64,000 nucleotides of DNA. Source: Capitulum mitella. Its lineage: Eukaryota; Arthropoda; Thecostraca; Pollicipedomorpha; Pollicipedidae. The notes under the pieces were generated by a model, which did no database searches, had not been told where the DNA came from, and was given only the letters and a program-made list of their open reading frames with translations. The stretch covers positions 11,320,144-11,384,143 of the forward strand of contig CP099849.1 in NCBI GenBank assembly GCA_030062745.1, in the 5' to 3' direction. This document shows, one piece after another, positions 1 through 13,009 of the stretch. Both the position numbers and the translations under genes were made by a program. Each line of letters starts with the position of its first letter. Positions within the stretch are counted from its first letter, which is position 1.

Positions 1-3000
1 TAGGCCCTTTCGATAACAGCATTTGAAGCTTATTCTGCCATTGTTTGTTGAACCTTTGCAAGCCCCAACGGTACCTTCGTTTTTTCCCGTAACTGTTCGG
101 CTGTTGCAATGGCCTCGACTATGCACTGGTGTCTCTTGAACGCGGACGCTTAGACATGGGAATGTGAATGACATCTTCGCCAGTCGGGCACGGCTTGGAC
201 TTGTCATTGCTTCGTCACCCCATGAAATCGTAAACGCTGTTCGGTTACTGTCTGGACCCTGATCAGCTTTTGAGCCCTCCGCGGTAGTCATCATTACTTG
301 AACCTTCCACGGTTGTCGTCACCATTAGGCCCGTAGTCAGCCGTTGGGCCACGCCCACTGTTAGCCGTGGGGTCACGGTCTGAGCCCCTCCATGGTCGGC
401 TCAGCGCTGTTTGAACCCTTCGCAGCTACTCCGTTGCGTTTTCGTCATGTGCCGTGACGGCGCGGCGCGGGCGAGGTCGTGCGCGACGGCCGCCGCGTCA
501 CGTGACGGTTTACCTGGACCGCGCGCCGGCCGCGGTCCAGGTAAACGTGCTGGGTCAGCCCGTCAGACTCGGCGACGCCTGTGGCAACAACTGTTGCACA
601 CAGCCGGTCACGGTCGCTTTCAAAACAAGTACCGCTCACGCACGAGGCGCGACAGGTCTGGACGAGGCACGGCCTCTCCGCGTGCTGGGCGTCCGCGACG
701 ACCGGAGCAACCGGCGCCACGAGCGTGCCGATGGCGCTGGGCTGATGGGAGGGACCGTGGAGCGGGAGGCGCTGAGAGTGCGGTCTGCGATCAAGGGGAA
801 CGCAGCTGTCCGTTGCTGTTAGCCGATTTCTCGATTTGGTTAAATGCTGATCCTGCTGCGGAGTCCGAGGTTTTTATCGTTTCTTTTTAGCGAAAACAGC
901 GGTGAACACTTCGTCGCGGCAGTGTTCCGGAAGCACCACTGAGGCACGGTCAGCGGCTGTCTCGTACTCACTGAGACCCAGATGTCTGTCCTCCGGGCCT
1001 CGGGCCGCTGAGGAGACTGTTTTTCGTCAGTCGTGTCAGCGTTGCACAAAGCTCGGGCAGCCCAGCTCAGCGCTGGCGCAGCCGGCCGCGTGGCTCTTTT
1101 GCACCAACACCGCGCCCCGACAACGCCCGCTTCCGGCACCACTCGGGTTACCAGCCGGCGTCCGCGGTCAGCTTCCGGTCACGTGCTGCGAACGTGAGGC
1201 GACGGATCCCCGTGTCGGGCGCCGGTCCCGGCGACCGGCGGCGGCCGATTCGGCGGGCAGAAACCTGCTGACCGACGGGCGGTGGGGCACCGCTTTTCAT
1301 GTGGCTGTTATCCGGAGCCACCGGCAGCGGCAGGTCCGACTGTTCAACTGGTTTCAACTCGGGCTTATGGGAAGACCATTTAAACTTCGCTAAGTCGTCC
1401 TGCGCCCAGTCATCCCAATTCAGTTTGTTTGGATTTAAAGTGCATTGCGGCCCAGAGGGACCGTTTCATGCCCGAGTTAAATGAAGCGTGGAATATGTCC
1501 GTGGAAACGGGTATTTGGTTGTGCCTCCCTAACCAAGTGACTTAAGTAAGCCAGACAAGTAACTTTGCGAATCTGTGTATGGAAAGGGAATCATGTCTCC
1601 CTGCCGTTAAAACTCCACTGCCGACGCCGGCGCCGTAACCCTCTGCGGTCGCGGCCGTGCAAGCCGTCAATCTCGGCAGGTAGCTGCTGCGGGGCGAGGA
1701 ACGTCACGCAGCGCGCGCAGCGTGGACTTGTGGCCTTCAAATGGAGTCATGTGGTTCCCCGCCTAACTGTACCTGGCCACAGGTTTCCATCACTTCGATA
1801 AAGTGTCCACAAATGTCTGGGAACGCGCCGGTTGGCAGTCGCTCTGGCGTTTGGCAGTGACTGTAGATTCTGGGGAGTTTGGACAGCCTAACCTCCCCCT
1901 CCCCGCTTTCCCGAGGTTTTATCATTAAGCCTGTGGCAGTGACTGCAAAGAAACACTCCGAAATCCTGTTCAGACTTTCCCTCTCCCCAGTAGCTTTGGA
2001 AAATCTCCAGCTGTGCGTCTGATGGCTTTCCACGTTGTATCTCGTCGTGGATGCATGCGTGAGGCATGCAGATCGACATGAGATCGCCAGGCCGTGTAGG
2101 ATGTGTGCAGCGTGCGGCCCTTAGCGCTGCGGTCCCTCAGTTCCGGGGCGGCAGGCGTCGCTGACGTATCCAGTCCTCTTTGTGAGACGTTTTCTAGCCC
2201 ACACGGGCTGGCGATGCTATCATATCGGAAGTACTGGCGGCTGAGTCTCCCTTATTTGCCTGTCACATACGAAGAAGAAACTTCGCTTAATGCTTAAAGA
2301 AACTGCAGAGAATCGCATCTCATGGACATTAGGCCAATTCTCCCACCCTCGTTACGATAGCACCTACAGTGGCCTGTACATGTTGTCACCTAGCTTCCTT
2401 TGGCATGGACTCTTGCGGGACTCAGTGCCACACGTTGTACAACTCATCTCGCACCGGAACGGGCACAGCTCCGAACAGTGGCGGTCACGAGCGGCGGCCG
2501 CCGGTGCGGCACCTACTGGGACGTCACCAGTGGCGTCGGCCGAGTGCGGCGAGGCGCGGCACGGCGGCGGCCTTCTGACCCGCCAGAAGATGTCCGCGGC
2601 TGGGCTGAGGAGCCGGAGTCGGATGCGTATGCGCGGTGGGCGATATTGACAGCTGGCGATTCAGGACAGCTGCGGATATGTATGGTTATTACGATTCACT
2701 GCTGAGGAGAGTGAACGGATTTTCCTGTATATTTAAAACTTCTGAAACATGGATGTAGCTGGCCATCGGGAAGGTGGATGTCGACTCTGCTACATTTGCG
2801 TAATCGTATCACGCGCTCTACGGTGTTGCACGGAAAACCTCCATTACCTCAGGCCCTCCACAACGTGGCCGGTCAGAGTGGCCACCAGGTGACGAAAGTG
2901 ATGCAAGTGATGGTCTTCAGTACGGGCTGAGTTTCCTCGGCTGTCCTGGCCTTTGATGACCCCCAGTCGCTCGTGATGCGGCCTTCCCTGCTCGTCCGGT

Positions 3001-3382
3001 GGGCGACGATGTTCTCCAAACCCTGATGCGTCTGCTGTGCTTGCTACCTAGTTCCCATGCGTATCTAGTTCCCATGTATGACCGTCCGGCCTGTAGACTT
3101 AATGGTTAAGACATAATTGTCGTCTGCTAAAATATTCGTTTCTCCTACGCACATGTTAATTACCCTCGCGGTCGAAACGTATGTTAGCCACGGTAAGCGT
3201 CATCAGCCTTACCTTCGCTGAGTTGTTCTTCGCCACTTGGTCACTTCGATTCTCGTATCAATCACTGTGCGGTCGCCCTGCATTACAGCACCGCAGGCAT
3301 GTCACAACCTCGCCTTGCACGTCACAACCCGAGTCGTGACGGCGTGGCGCGTGACGTGACGTCTCTCCTCGGTTACCCGCAG
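1..3382. other. Upstream intron / non-coding sequence of the FAM43-like gene
   Basis: No convincing coding exon, RNA gene or mobile element was seen here. The following exon (3383) opens with a phase-2 splice acceptor, so at least part of this stretch is intron and the exon carrying the protein's N-terminus must lie further left. The open frames at 411-890, 454-822 and 902-1393 are GC-rich chance frames that resemble no family I know. Confidence 0.45.
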
Positions 3383-3570
3383 GAGCCGGCAGCGTGGACA
3401 AGCCGCTGGCCACGCTCTGGCGCAACTACTGCCAGTCGACCAAGCCGGACATCGAGATGCGCGTCACGGTGGCCGTCTCGGGCCTGAAGGCGACCACGCG
3501 AGAACACGGCCTCACCGAGTACTGGAGTCACCGCGTCACATACGCCTTCGCCCACCCCAGCTACCCGAAG
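3383..3570 (+). CDS. FAM43: FAM43-like, internal exon (middle of PTB domain)
   Basis: The acceptor is ...TTACCCGCAG and the donor is AAG|GTGAGC. Length is 188 nt: two bases finish a split codon, then 62 codons starting AGSVDKPLATLWRNY and ending AHPSYPK, in phase 0 with the next exon. An alternative acceptor CAG at 3390-3392 would shorten the exon by ten bases; the upstream one keeps the expected Gly-Ser-Val context. Confidence 0.82.
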
Positions 3571-6500
3571 GTGAGCGATCGCCGGGCGGCCCGTGGCTCT
3601 CCGGTCCTGTGTCCGGCCGTGACGCTCCGGTCCTGTGTTTGGCCGTGACGCTCCGGTCCTGTGTGTGGCCGTGACGCTCCGGTCCTGTGTTCGGCCGTGA
3701 CGCTCCGGTCTTGTGTTCGGCCGTGACGCTCCGGTCCTGTGTGTGGCCGTGACGCTCCGGTCCTGTGTGTGGCCGTGACGCTCCGGTCCTGTGTTCGGCC
3801 GTGACGCTCCGGTCCTGTGTTCGGCCGTGACGCTCCGGTCTTGTGTTCGGCCGTGACGCTCCGGTCCTGTGTGTGGCCTTGACGCTCCGGTTCTGTGTAC
3901 GGCCGTGGCGGGAAACGTTGCGGCATTCTTGTCCCATGTGACGCACGGTTCGTGACGGCGCTCTCGCTGGCCCCAGAAGACGAGCTGTGGAAAATGCCGC
4001 TTGGTCGTCGCTGGCGCTTCTCTCTGATACGCGTCTTATTGTACGCCTTGAAGTTGGCGTACTCCGTCCAGAAGTGCACTGGTTAGTGAGCTTATCAAAT
4101 TGAGCAGGTGTGTCTGGTTTTGCATCGCTCGAGCTGTCTGGGATTGCATAAAGCCGCTGTAGCCGCAGACGCTTGATATTTGGGACTGGTTTTGTTCGCC
4201 TCCGGTTGATATGGCGGGCGTCGTCCCGCGTTCTGCTACGTCGATAGACTGAGTACAGGACCACGGGCTGTCGTCTGAGATATATCTGTTCAGCGGCTAG
4301 TTAAGCTATGAAAATGTTCCGACTGTCCACGCTTTTCCGTGCATATTTGGGCTCATGAGAGGTCTACAATGTCTCATCGCAGCACGATTACTTATAACTC
4401 CGAAGAGCAGTTTCCTCCCTACAATGCCATTAATTGTCCGTAAAACCCTCCCGTAGGCTCCGATGCACTAGCTGGAACCGACTCAGCATTGCTTCACTCT
4501 GGCATTACCCGTCCCCCGTTTTCCCGCCGGCGACAAACCGCCCAGTCCCGCTGGACGGACGAGCTGGGCAAACACCTTTCGGCCGGGTGAGGGGGAGGGG
4601 GCTCTATCGCCGTCCGCCGGGGGCGCCGACCGGCAGCTATGTCGTCAGTCGGCGGTCGTGCACGCCCGTCCCGAACCCGTCAGGTGTTGTCAGGGTGTTG
4701 AACCGTCGGCGTCCGGCCGGGGCGGGCCGGGCCGCCGTAGTTTCTCTGGAGCTGCAACAGACGCGGCCGTCTGACGCACGAGACGGAATGTTACGCATGG
4801 GCGTGCCGGAGACACGGCTTAGTTCTCGTGCTGCATTTTGCACTGAAGACACGACAGTATCTTCAGCTTGTTTGCTGCCACTGGAATTTCTAGTTCTTGG
4901 GCTGGCCTTGGTCACGATACTCCACGCGAGTATCGAACCCGCGTCGTCATCTGTGCTGTTTGCCGTCGGATCACGCTGGCTGAGATGGCGGCTGTGGCGT
5001 TGTTATCCCGAAGTAGCCCCGCATGACGCGATTTCTCTGGAAAGCTGTCTGACAACAAACAAAAAGTGGCCCCAAACCGCTTTCAAAAATCCAGGAAACG
5101 CGACTTTGGTGGTCACTGATAGAACCGGATGGCGTCCCTGAGCGTTGCTGTTGGCCGTGAAGGACCGGCGGCGCGGGCGGCGCTGCCGCCTCCTGGCGGG
5201 GGACGAGCGCGGCCTTCACTGGCTCGTTAGCGGGCCCTGCCCCTGACTGATGCGGCGCCTGGTCCCCGGTCCACACCGGTCCGACCGGTGGTCGGCCGCG
5301 GCTGGCGGCGTGAGGTCGCGCAGGACTCGTCCTGGAGGTGAGCCTCCACGAACGCCGGCGGCCCGCCAGTCGCCAGCTGCCAGCTGCCAGCTGCCCTGGT
5401 ACCATGGCCACCGAACCACCCCAGCGTCCTGGCTGTTGACAAAGTTCGGGATGGATTCAAAGGGAGTTTTAATGTAACTGCACTAAAGGCCATGGACGCA
5501 AGCTGTATTTGGTTTTGGACTTAGCTCTGGAAAGGATGAGCGGTACAGACTTCCGCGGAAGATAATCAGTCCCGCAGAGACGTCGCCAGTGTTAGTAGCA
5601 GTCCGAGTCTCGACTTGCTCGTGCTATTGGCACAGCATCACTGGACTAGCCAATGAATGCCCGCAATGTCTGCGGGACGTTCCAGCACCTTGCCGCTGCG
5701 TACGCCGCTGTGTTGGAACTGCTGGGATCGGACTCGGTCCCAGCGTTCAGACTCCTTGCGCGGGTGCCGGCCGGTCGTTCCGTTCATTTTACGGCGCAGA
5801 GGCGCTCATCTGGGAGACGCAGAGCAGAAACGGTGATCTGTCATGTCCCCAGTTCCGGGAAATGACAGCCATTCGATGCCGTGACATTACTGGACCGAGC
5901 AGCGGCTCTGAGAGATGATCGGGTGCTTTACGGGAACCAATAAAACGTCCCGTGACCAGGGGACTTCCCAGTCAGCACCCGTTTGCCCTGCCTTATGAGA
6001 GGACAAGAGGAACGAGACGCCATAGGAGTTTTGTTGATCCGCTAAATGACTCGCAAGGGAGTACCCGAACGGTTGGCCTACGAATGTTTCAAAAGCTGCT
6101 ACGAGCCGGCTGGATTCGCAAAATATGTCGCGTGTGCCTTCTGTCAGTCGTGATATATGGGTATGTTACGAGTTAACAATGATGTATGGGACCAGAACTG
6201 TCTTCGATTTCTTACTGCCTTGTCTGAGTCTTGGATTCGTGATTGGAAGTAATCAGCGGGCTCCAGTGTGCTGGAGTGCTGGAAGTCAATACTTCCTTTG
6301 CCGCAACTGTAAGTAGCAGTCTTACGTAAATCTGGATATCCTGCTACACATCTTTAATCGCTTGGTGGCCAAACAACGGCAGCCATGCTTCAAAGCGGTT
6401 TTGAGGTTTGCAATTGGAACAAACACTGCGACTTGCGGAAGAGTTAGTCATGACCTTCTGTTGGTGTAATTGGTAGAAGACATGTAACATGATGACTGGG

Positions 6501-9500
6501 ATTTTACATCTGACTCACAATACTTCATGTGGCTGGGGGCTGTTTGCGCCCGGATGCCACTTGTCCGCAACCGGATTTTATGAGTTACGATAGCCCCTCG
6601 TCATGTGTCATCGTGAATCAACAATTAAGCGCCGATTTAGACCCTCACAACATGGTCTCGTGCCTGGTAGGACCACCTCTGTCCTCTGACCTCACCTTAG
6701 TAGCGTCTCATCCATACCGCATACCTCAAAAGTAACTCAACAATAGCTTAAGAGTTCATTACGCCGGACAGTGTTATGAACGTAATAAACCCAAAACGAA
6801 GATGACAAAATTGAGAGCCAACAAGTCTCAATAGGCTGATCTATGTGGTGATTACTTTTCCGTTTGTCATGTACGCTCTGACAGGCGGAGAACCTCGTGT
6901 CTCGGAATGATATCTGGACACGGAGGCGTGGAGTACGGCGTGCGTCTGGATGATAGGTGGATCGCCATCCGTCTTTCGACTGCTCGCGGCCGGCCGCGGC
7001 ACGCTCCAGATGCCGCTCCAAACTGCACCCGCTGCAGAACACCAGAACAGCAGAACACCGAGAGCTCGGACCGGCGGAGCTCGAAGCCCTGAGTGCTCGG
7101 ACCGGCGGAGCTCGGAGCCCTTCTTGCGGGTCGCGGTGCGACTGTTCCAGTGGCGTTCGTTGCTCTCTGTCCTCGTCGCGGCTGGTACCGTATCGCTGCC
7201 CTCCGACCCGACTTCCTGTCTAGATTAGGGGCGCATCCAGAGACGGAGATGAGATGGGTACAAGGCCGAGGAAATGAGTCGTTTATTGATGCTCCGCAGC
7301 CGTCTGCGCCGTTAACGCAGGATTACTAGAGGACAGCCCCTCCGACTTTTCTCAGTCGAGTCGCAGAGCAAAATAGATGCAGCTCCTTCCTGCGTTCACG
7401 TTGTCAGGCAGTCGTTTCCGATGTTGGAGCGTCTCGTCATCCCGGCCACCATTGTCCTCTGTGACGGGTATGGATGCGAGCGGAGGTTGCCCACGGACGG
7501 AGACAAAGGACAGGCAGAATGCACGTACGTAGCCTCCCCCTCCCCTGAGCCAACTTCAGCTGACGTGTCTGGAGCCGGCGCTCGCGGAACTGGACAGGAA
7601 GTGCAGTGTGCAGTCCTGCCTCATGCTGGACAGCTGGGAACGCCTCTCAGCGCCGGAAATCCACTGGCCTCGCGTTCGTCCGCCCTCACCGCTGGACCTC
7701 AGGCGACGCAGTGGCGGAGTCAGGCGCGCAACGGCGGCGGCTCCGAGGCCGTACGCATTGGTGGTCTTTCGTGGTGCTGTGTGGGGGCTGTCGGAACGGG
7801 GCTGGTGACATTGGTTGAAAGCAGGCACGCCACTGTTTCTTGGTCCTTACACCATCCACTATCATTTTTCGTTTCTTCTTCAGGCTGACCACGTGGCCAT
7901 TGCCTGGAGGGGAAGTTACGTTAAATTCGTTGTCGTTCTATTAAAGTTACTTTAGACCAGTTCATGGATGTCTGGTTTGCAAAGGAAAAAAGGGAACGAT
8001 TTTCGTCTGGCGATGAAAAATAGCGATTGAAATGATGGATGAGTAGTTCGATGATAACGAACAAGGAAAGCAGTGAAGACGTGGGTGTTGAAAGAGGAAA
8101 TCGCACTGCTTTTTTCGCTGTTTTTCGTAAAGTTGTGGTGTACTTTTGCACGTGCACGTTCGTCCTTTAAAACTGTCCAAGTCCACCAACTGTCATCGCT
8201 GCGACTGAGGCCACCGTCCCGTCCCATTGCTGATGCGACACTCACCGTAGATGAGTGTCGCTTTTATAGATACACGCTTTTCCGTTCCCGATGATGTAGC
8301 CACCACACCGAGGAAAGTGGTCATGCTCAGGTGCTAAACGAACACAAAACTCTCGTCATGGGACCAAAAATGGCCCATCCGCCTCCCGCAGTTGTGTTCG
8401 CGTCAAATGCACGGGCACCGTGGGACCGGCGGGGAGAAACTTCTTCCACTCTTCCGCCAGCCAGCCAAAGACAACAGCACGCTCGTGGGCCCGTGGCGGC
8501 TGCGACCTAACTCTGCCTGGCCGAGTCGATCAGAGCAGGCCGGAGCCTGCGCGGTCAGCACGCGGCGGCCCGCCCGAACCGGTTCTGTTTTTACGGCGCT
8601 CCGCCGGCCGGCGACCGGAGTGAGCCGAACGCGGCGCGTCGCCGCCGCCGCCAGCGGACGGAGGGGCGTGTCCGCCGCCGCTGCGCCGGCCGCCGGCGGA
8701 ACGGAGCGCCAGACGGTGTCTCTCTCGGCCGCGCTCGCCGCTGCCGTGCGGTGGTCTCCCGGCGTCATGTGTGAGGGGCGCGGTCGTGTTTCGCCAGGGG
8801 AGTTGTTGCGGCTCGTGGTTGGCTGCGACTGTGACCTCGGCGAGGACGCGGACGAGCAGAGGACAAACGATGTCTGTTGATGTATGAAATGGATCTTAAT
8901 GCGCAGGAGGCTGGAAAGAAAACGGCACGGATGGTGTCCGTTGCATGGGACCGCCATTGTCTCCCAAAAACCTGGTCTCTCGACGCTGGTCGAATCCTGA
9001 AGTTGGTCCGTTTTACCGGAGAGCGGCTCCCCCGTCGACAGTCCAGACATTATGGCGTTGCCGTCGGGTCTTGAACCATCGCCCCCCACCCCCCTCCACT
9101 GTGGCTTTCAGGGTCGGACCGATTATCTTCCAGAATGGCAAAGCGCGGCCGGCATTGGACTGGTGCGCAGTGATCGTCTCCCGCCGGCTCAGTCGAAGCC
9201 TGGGAGCAAGGACGTCTCGTTTACTGAAGGTCGCTTTTCGTGTGAACAGAGCGCTTCGAAAGGCAGCGATTTTCATTGGTGGACTTTACAGTCTAACTTA
9301 AGCACTTGTCGCATATTGTAGATATAATTCTGCGGGCAAACGGCTTCGGATTCGGCTAGCACAGCTTCTGTCGGCGGGACCGTCAGCTTTACAGCTTCTC
9401 CGAAACAATGTAATATTCTTCAGGCGTCGCGCCCGGTGCCCAACTTTCCCCAGTAGCCAACATCCCAAATGTCGTTCTGTCCCTGGTGGCCGCTCCCTGC

Positions 9501-11188
9501 AATCCCTTCCAGTCAGCGTTCACGGCAGCGTCCTTAACGCCGCCCACTCTTTAATTAAAAGCCAAAACGCCGCGGTCTCCGGCTTGTGCCGAACGTGGCG
9601 CGGTACGCCTGACTGCGTCAGTCCCGGCGCAGCCCGCCGGCGGCTGGTTTTCCCCAATTAGGCCGGGCGCGGGCGGCCGGCGCGGCCCACGCGTGTTCCT
9701 CTGTCACGACGACGGCCCCAGCCAAGGTCGGCTGACGGGCGTTGTTAGCCGCCGCGGGCTCCGTGGAGGGCCGGGACCCTAATGACGCTGCGGAAGCTTT
9801 TTTGTAACAAATCTGCGTAGAGAGGCGGCTGTTATAGGTTGATTGGCATTTCGCTGCGTGCCGGTGAGATGAGAAAACTTTGGTCTGATTTGCTAACGTG
9901 AATGGAAGTTATCCAGGTTTTGCTCGTGACTAATCCTTGCGTAAATTGATCGAATTGATTTTTAGTAGATCGAGTGGATTTTTAAATGATACGGGGTGAA
10001 CAAAAAGAAACGAAAAAGCATCCTAATCAGGGAAATTTTCGCACCGCTTCCCAGTGTCTGACACGACGTCTTTTCTGTGTTGTGTTGCGTGTCTGTCTGT
10101 CCTGATAAGGCATGTTCCCAGTGAGGCGTCCGCCGCTCTTCAACGGCGTTCAGCGGTGCAGGTCCAGTACGTTGCAAACGTGAACGGATGTTCGGTTTCT
10201 TTGTCCGCACAGGATCCTCAGTCCTGTGTCAAGCTTTTCCCAGTCTGCATCGCCAGATTGACATTAGACGCTGAGAAGTCATCGTGCTGGTTACTGCTTT
10301 CCCCAGCCTGTGTCGATCTGACGATTTGATCGATGGAGTACGTTGCTGGCTCCGACTAACGCCGCCTCCTGCCGCCAGGTGTTCTGCTGGGTGTACCGGC
10401 ACGAGGGCCGCAAGATGAAGCCGGAGCTGCGCTGCCACGCCGTGCTCTGCTCCTCCGAGGCCAAGGCGCGCCTGATGCAGCGCCAGTTGACCGAGCGGCT
10501 CCACCAGGCGCTGGTCGAGTTCCGCAAGGAGAAGCAGCTGCGGCAGAACGCGCGCCTCTCGGTGGTCAGCGTGCTGTACCCGGGCGCGCCGCGCCGGAAG
10601 GTGGTGCTCACCAACGGCGGCGCCAACTACCGGCCGCCGCTGGAGCGCAGCAAGAGCGCGCCCAAGCTGAGCAGCATTGAGGAAGACCGGCTGGGCGAGG
10701 AGGAGGCGGCTCGTGAGCCGGCGCCGCGCCGCCGGCCGCCGCCGCTCTCGGCCGTCCCCGAGGAGGAGGAGCCGGCGGGGGCGGCGCCGCGGCGGCCGCG
10801 CGCGCTCAGCGAGCCGGCGCAGCCGCCGCCGGCCGTCAGCCGACACCCGCTTCCGACCGCCGACGGCCCGGAGCCGGAGCCGGAGCCGGAGCCGGACGCG
10901 CACAGCGACTCGGACGTGGCCAGCGAGCACAGCGCCGAGAGCGTGCCGAGCGATCCGACCGGCGGCGACAGCGACTGCGAGACGCTGCTGCTGGGCGCCA
11001 GCCCCGGCCAGTGCCGGGCGTACCAGGTGGACGCGCGCCACCTGGCCGCCCTGGCCGCCGACGGCCGGCCGGAGGCGTGTCCGCTCGACGACCTGGTCGG
11101 CTTCGGCCACACCTGGGCCAAGGCGCGCGAGGAGGACACGGCCAGCGACGAGAGCGGCTACTCGGAGGACCCGCTCAAGGCCGAGTGA
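3383..11188 (+). CDS. FAM43: FAM43-like PTB/PID-domain protein (3' part, two exons, 5' incomplete)
   Basis: Exons 3383-3570 and 10379-11188 join in phase. They encode about 331 residues: the C-terminal half of a phosphotyrosine-interaction (PTB/PID) domain followed by a long acidic, proline-rich tail. Family signatures are the segment ending SHRVTYAFAHPSYPK, the VFCWVYRHEGRK strand, ELRCHAVLCSS, and after the domain the PPLERSKSAPKLSSIEED motif typical of FAM43A/B. The tail contains E/P/R-rich low-complexity sequence and ends DESGYSEDPLKAE. FAM43 proteins are poorly characterised putative adaptors; no enzyme activity is expected. The first half of the PTB domain, including the expected YLGN strand, is missing because its exon is outside the window. 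The intron is 6.8 kb and has a minisatellite directly behind its donor. Family identity is firm; cellular role is unknown. Confidence 0.85.
3597..3907 (+). repeat. 26-bp minisatellite, about 12 copies
   Basis: The unit resembles GTGACGCTCCGGTCCTGTGT followed by a variable GTGGCC/TCGGCC. The period is 26 bp, measured between starts at 3619 and 3645. The array begins about 26 bp after the splice donor of the FAM43-like exon. Because 26 is not a multiple of three it keeps all frames open, which produces the long spurious minus-strand frames at 3536-4264. Confidence 0.9.
3908..10378. other. Remainder of the FAM43-like intron
   Basis: This is 6.5 kb of intron with no supported exon. A GC-rich block at about 8.4-8.8 kb is stop-poor on both strands but matches no protein family I recognise. 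Another GC-rich, CpG-dense block lies at 9.5-9.8 kb. The acceptor of the next exon is CTGCCGCCAG at 10369-10378. Confidence 0.5.
10379..11188 (+). CDS. FAM43: FAM43-like, last exon (end of PTB domain and C-terminal tail)
   Basis: This exon has 269 codons plus TGA. It opens in phase 0 with VFCWVYRHEGRKMKPELRCH, the final beta-strand and helix of the PTB domain, followed by EFRKEKQLRQNARLSVVSVL, the conserved ERSKSAPKLSSIEED block, a Glu/Pro/Arg-rich linker with four EP repeats, a Ser/Asp-rich acidic segment, and the terminal ESGYSEDPLKAE. Coding GC is very high. Confidence 0.88.
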   Translation: MFCWVYRHEGRKMKPELRCHAVLCSSEAKARLMQRQLTERLHQALVEFRKEKQLRQNARLSVVSVLYPGAPRRKVVLTNGGANYRPPLERSKSAPKLSSIEEDRLGEEEAAREPAPRRRPPPLSAVPEEEEPAGAAPRRPRALSEPAQPPPAVSRHPLPTADGPEPEPEPEPDAHSDSDVASEHSAESVPSDPTGGDSDCETLLLGASPGQCRAYQVDARHLAALAADGRPEACPLDDLVGFGHTWAKAREEDTASDESGYSEDPLKAE

Positions 11189-11740
11189 GGCGGCCGGTGT
11201 CGCTCGCCGCGCCGTTCTAGTCAGAGGGCGCCGGCGGGCCTCGCGCGCCGCGTTCGTCGGGCGCCGGCTCGTCGTCGCCTGTGGCGGGTCGTCGGGTCAG
11301 ACGCCTCCTCGGAGGGGTCGGCTGGGGAGCCGCTCGTCCCCAGTAGGGCGGCGGGGGCGGGTCGCGTCGCATATACTCACGCGTTTTTCGTATTTATTGT
11401 TGGCGTTTTGATGTGCGTACTGTTCGAAGAGACGATTCCCGCGCGGTCGCTTCTCGGCTCGGCTGTCACCCAGGGTGTGCCAAACCTGCAGATGAGGTAT
11501 TGCTCGTCCGTTGTGCGTCGTGGCCTGGATTTGAATTGTGTTATCTCGCTGATTTAAAGCCCGAATGAACCCGGACCTGAGCATTGCAGGCGTGCCGGGC
11601 TGCATTACATCATATCGCCACCATGCGCAGATATTAACTCGGTGCAAATGCGTAAGGCAAGAATGTGATATGCAGCGGTTATGTGTAGTACAAGTCCGTA
11701 ACACATGTATTATATTTCATGAATAGTGAATAAAATTTCA
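11189..11740 (+). other. Likely 3' UTR of the FAM43-like gene with poly(A) signal
   Basis: After the TGA the GC content falls towards AT-rich sequence. A canonical AATAAA lies at 11729-11734, about 540 bases past the stop, and is the first good cleavage signal downstream. The UTR extent is inferred. Confidence 0.5.
11729..11734 (+). promoter_or_regulatory. Poly(A) signal AATAAA
   Basis: A perfect AATAAA in an AT-rich context downstream of the FAM43-like stop codon. Position and orientation fit; there is no direct transcript evidence. Confidence 0.45.
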
Positions 11741-13009
11741 AGTGAAGTCATAAATCGCGGCGTTGATCTTTCAATGGCCGATGCCTGACGTAATACCGAA
11801 GACAGTTGATCTAAGCCCGAGGGGGGTTCTCGACGCTTGGCGCCGTCTGGCCGGCATGCGCAATTGGAATGAGACTGACCGTGCTATGTTCCATTTTCTG
11901 TTGTCTTCATTGTTCGCATCAATGCCACAGTGTCTAAACGCCGGTGCTATAAACAGATGCCAAATAGAACTAAAGGTAATATAAACAGTAAAAAGCAAAA
12001 TGCAGGAAAATGGCTGCCATCTCCTGTCACAATAACCGCTGCGGGAGCTGAGGCCTTTACGACGATGCAGAACAAACGTACACTTCGTCTGGACGCCTCC
12101 TAACGGAGTCCGGCATTATCAGAACCCGACTCAGTGTCAGGGACTCTACAGTGGTTATGCTGTGCATCAGGGGGTCGCGTCGGTTTGCTTTGCTAATGTC
12201 AACAACGAGCTTCGGCGTGGTGGAGGACTCCAGGCTGTACATCTTTGTTTGCAAACAGCGAACAGCTGGTGTCGGTCGAAAAATGAACCGGCCGATTGCC
12301 GCAGCTCACCCCTCACACGCACGGCTCGTAACTGGATCCTAGCTGGCGTGGGGAAGGCTCGGCGCTTCCGCGTCCTCCCAGGCGCTCGCCATTAGGGGTT
12401 TATTGATGACGGCGCCATCATTCTCCCGGTTGACCTGAACCGAACTTCCGTTAGAGCTGTGAAACCTAGACAACGGAAGTTCTGAGTGCCAGCGTTGTCG
12501 ACGGGATGCCCTTGGCAGATTGGCGGTGATAAATGCCATGCCTCTTAGATCAGTTAAGGCTTTTCGGCATAACCGCGATCGACTTCAGTAGCAGATGCGC
12601 TTTTAGTTTCACGGTGTCTAACCGACAGGTTTTGTCTCGGTCTGAGTTCATCTGTGCCATGAAAAAGGGCACACCGCCGCCAAGAAGGCGCAGCAAGAGG
12701 CGTCAGGGTCCCCAGTGAGCCGTAAGACATTTCTGTAATGGACCTTTGGGATCGCAGTTCTCCATAAACTAAGGCGCTCCGCTGCCGGATGTTTTCATCT
12801 CCACTCCGCTGGTGACAGAATGGAAGTCTGCCCTTCCGGCGGTGTGACCCGGCGGTGCTGTCGTCGGGTCAAGGCCAGCGCCCTGCGATCATCCGGAGCG
12901 CCCTGCGGCGGGCGCGCCGGTCACGTCAGTGGTGTCGGCCCGCCCCAGAAGCCCAACCTCCCAGACCTCGACCCTCGACCGGCGGTCCCGGCTCGGAGGC
13001 ATGATGTTC
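11741..13009. other. Intergenic sequence, no gene seen
   Basis: Only short random open frames are present on either strand. I see no repeat, RNA gene or recognisable domain. Confidence 0.5.

Noticed and set aside
3536..4264. Long minus-strand open frame with GPERHGRTQDRSVTA repeats
   Set aside because: It is a by-product of the 26-bp minisatellite, which is stop-free in all three frames; a second overlapping frame shows the same words. No homology or splice structure.
7421..7888. 155-codon open frame in the FAM43-like intron
   Set aside because: No recognisable domain or splice context, and it overlaps equally long frames in other registers.
10229..11139. Minus-strand open frames opposite the FAM43-like last exon
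   Set aside because: They are shadow frames of a GC3-rich exon; only the plus strand matches a protein family.
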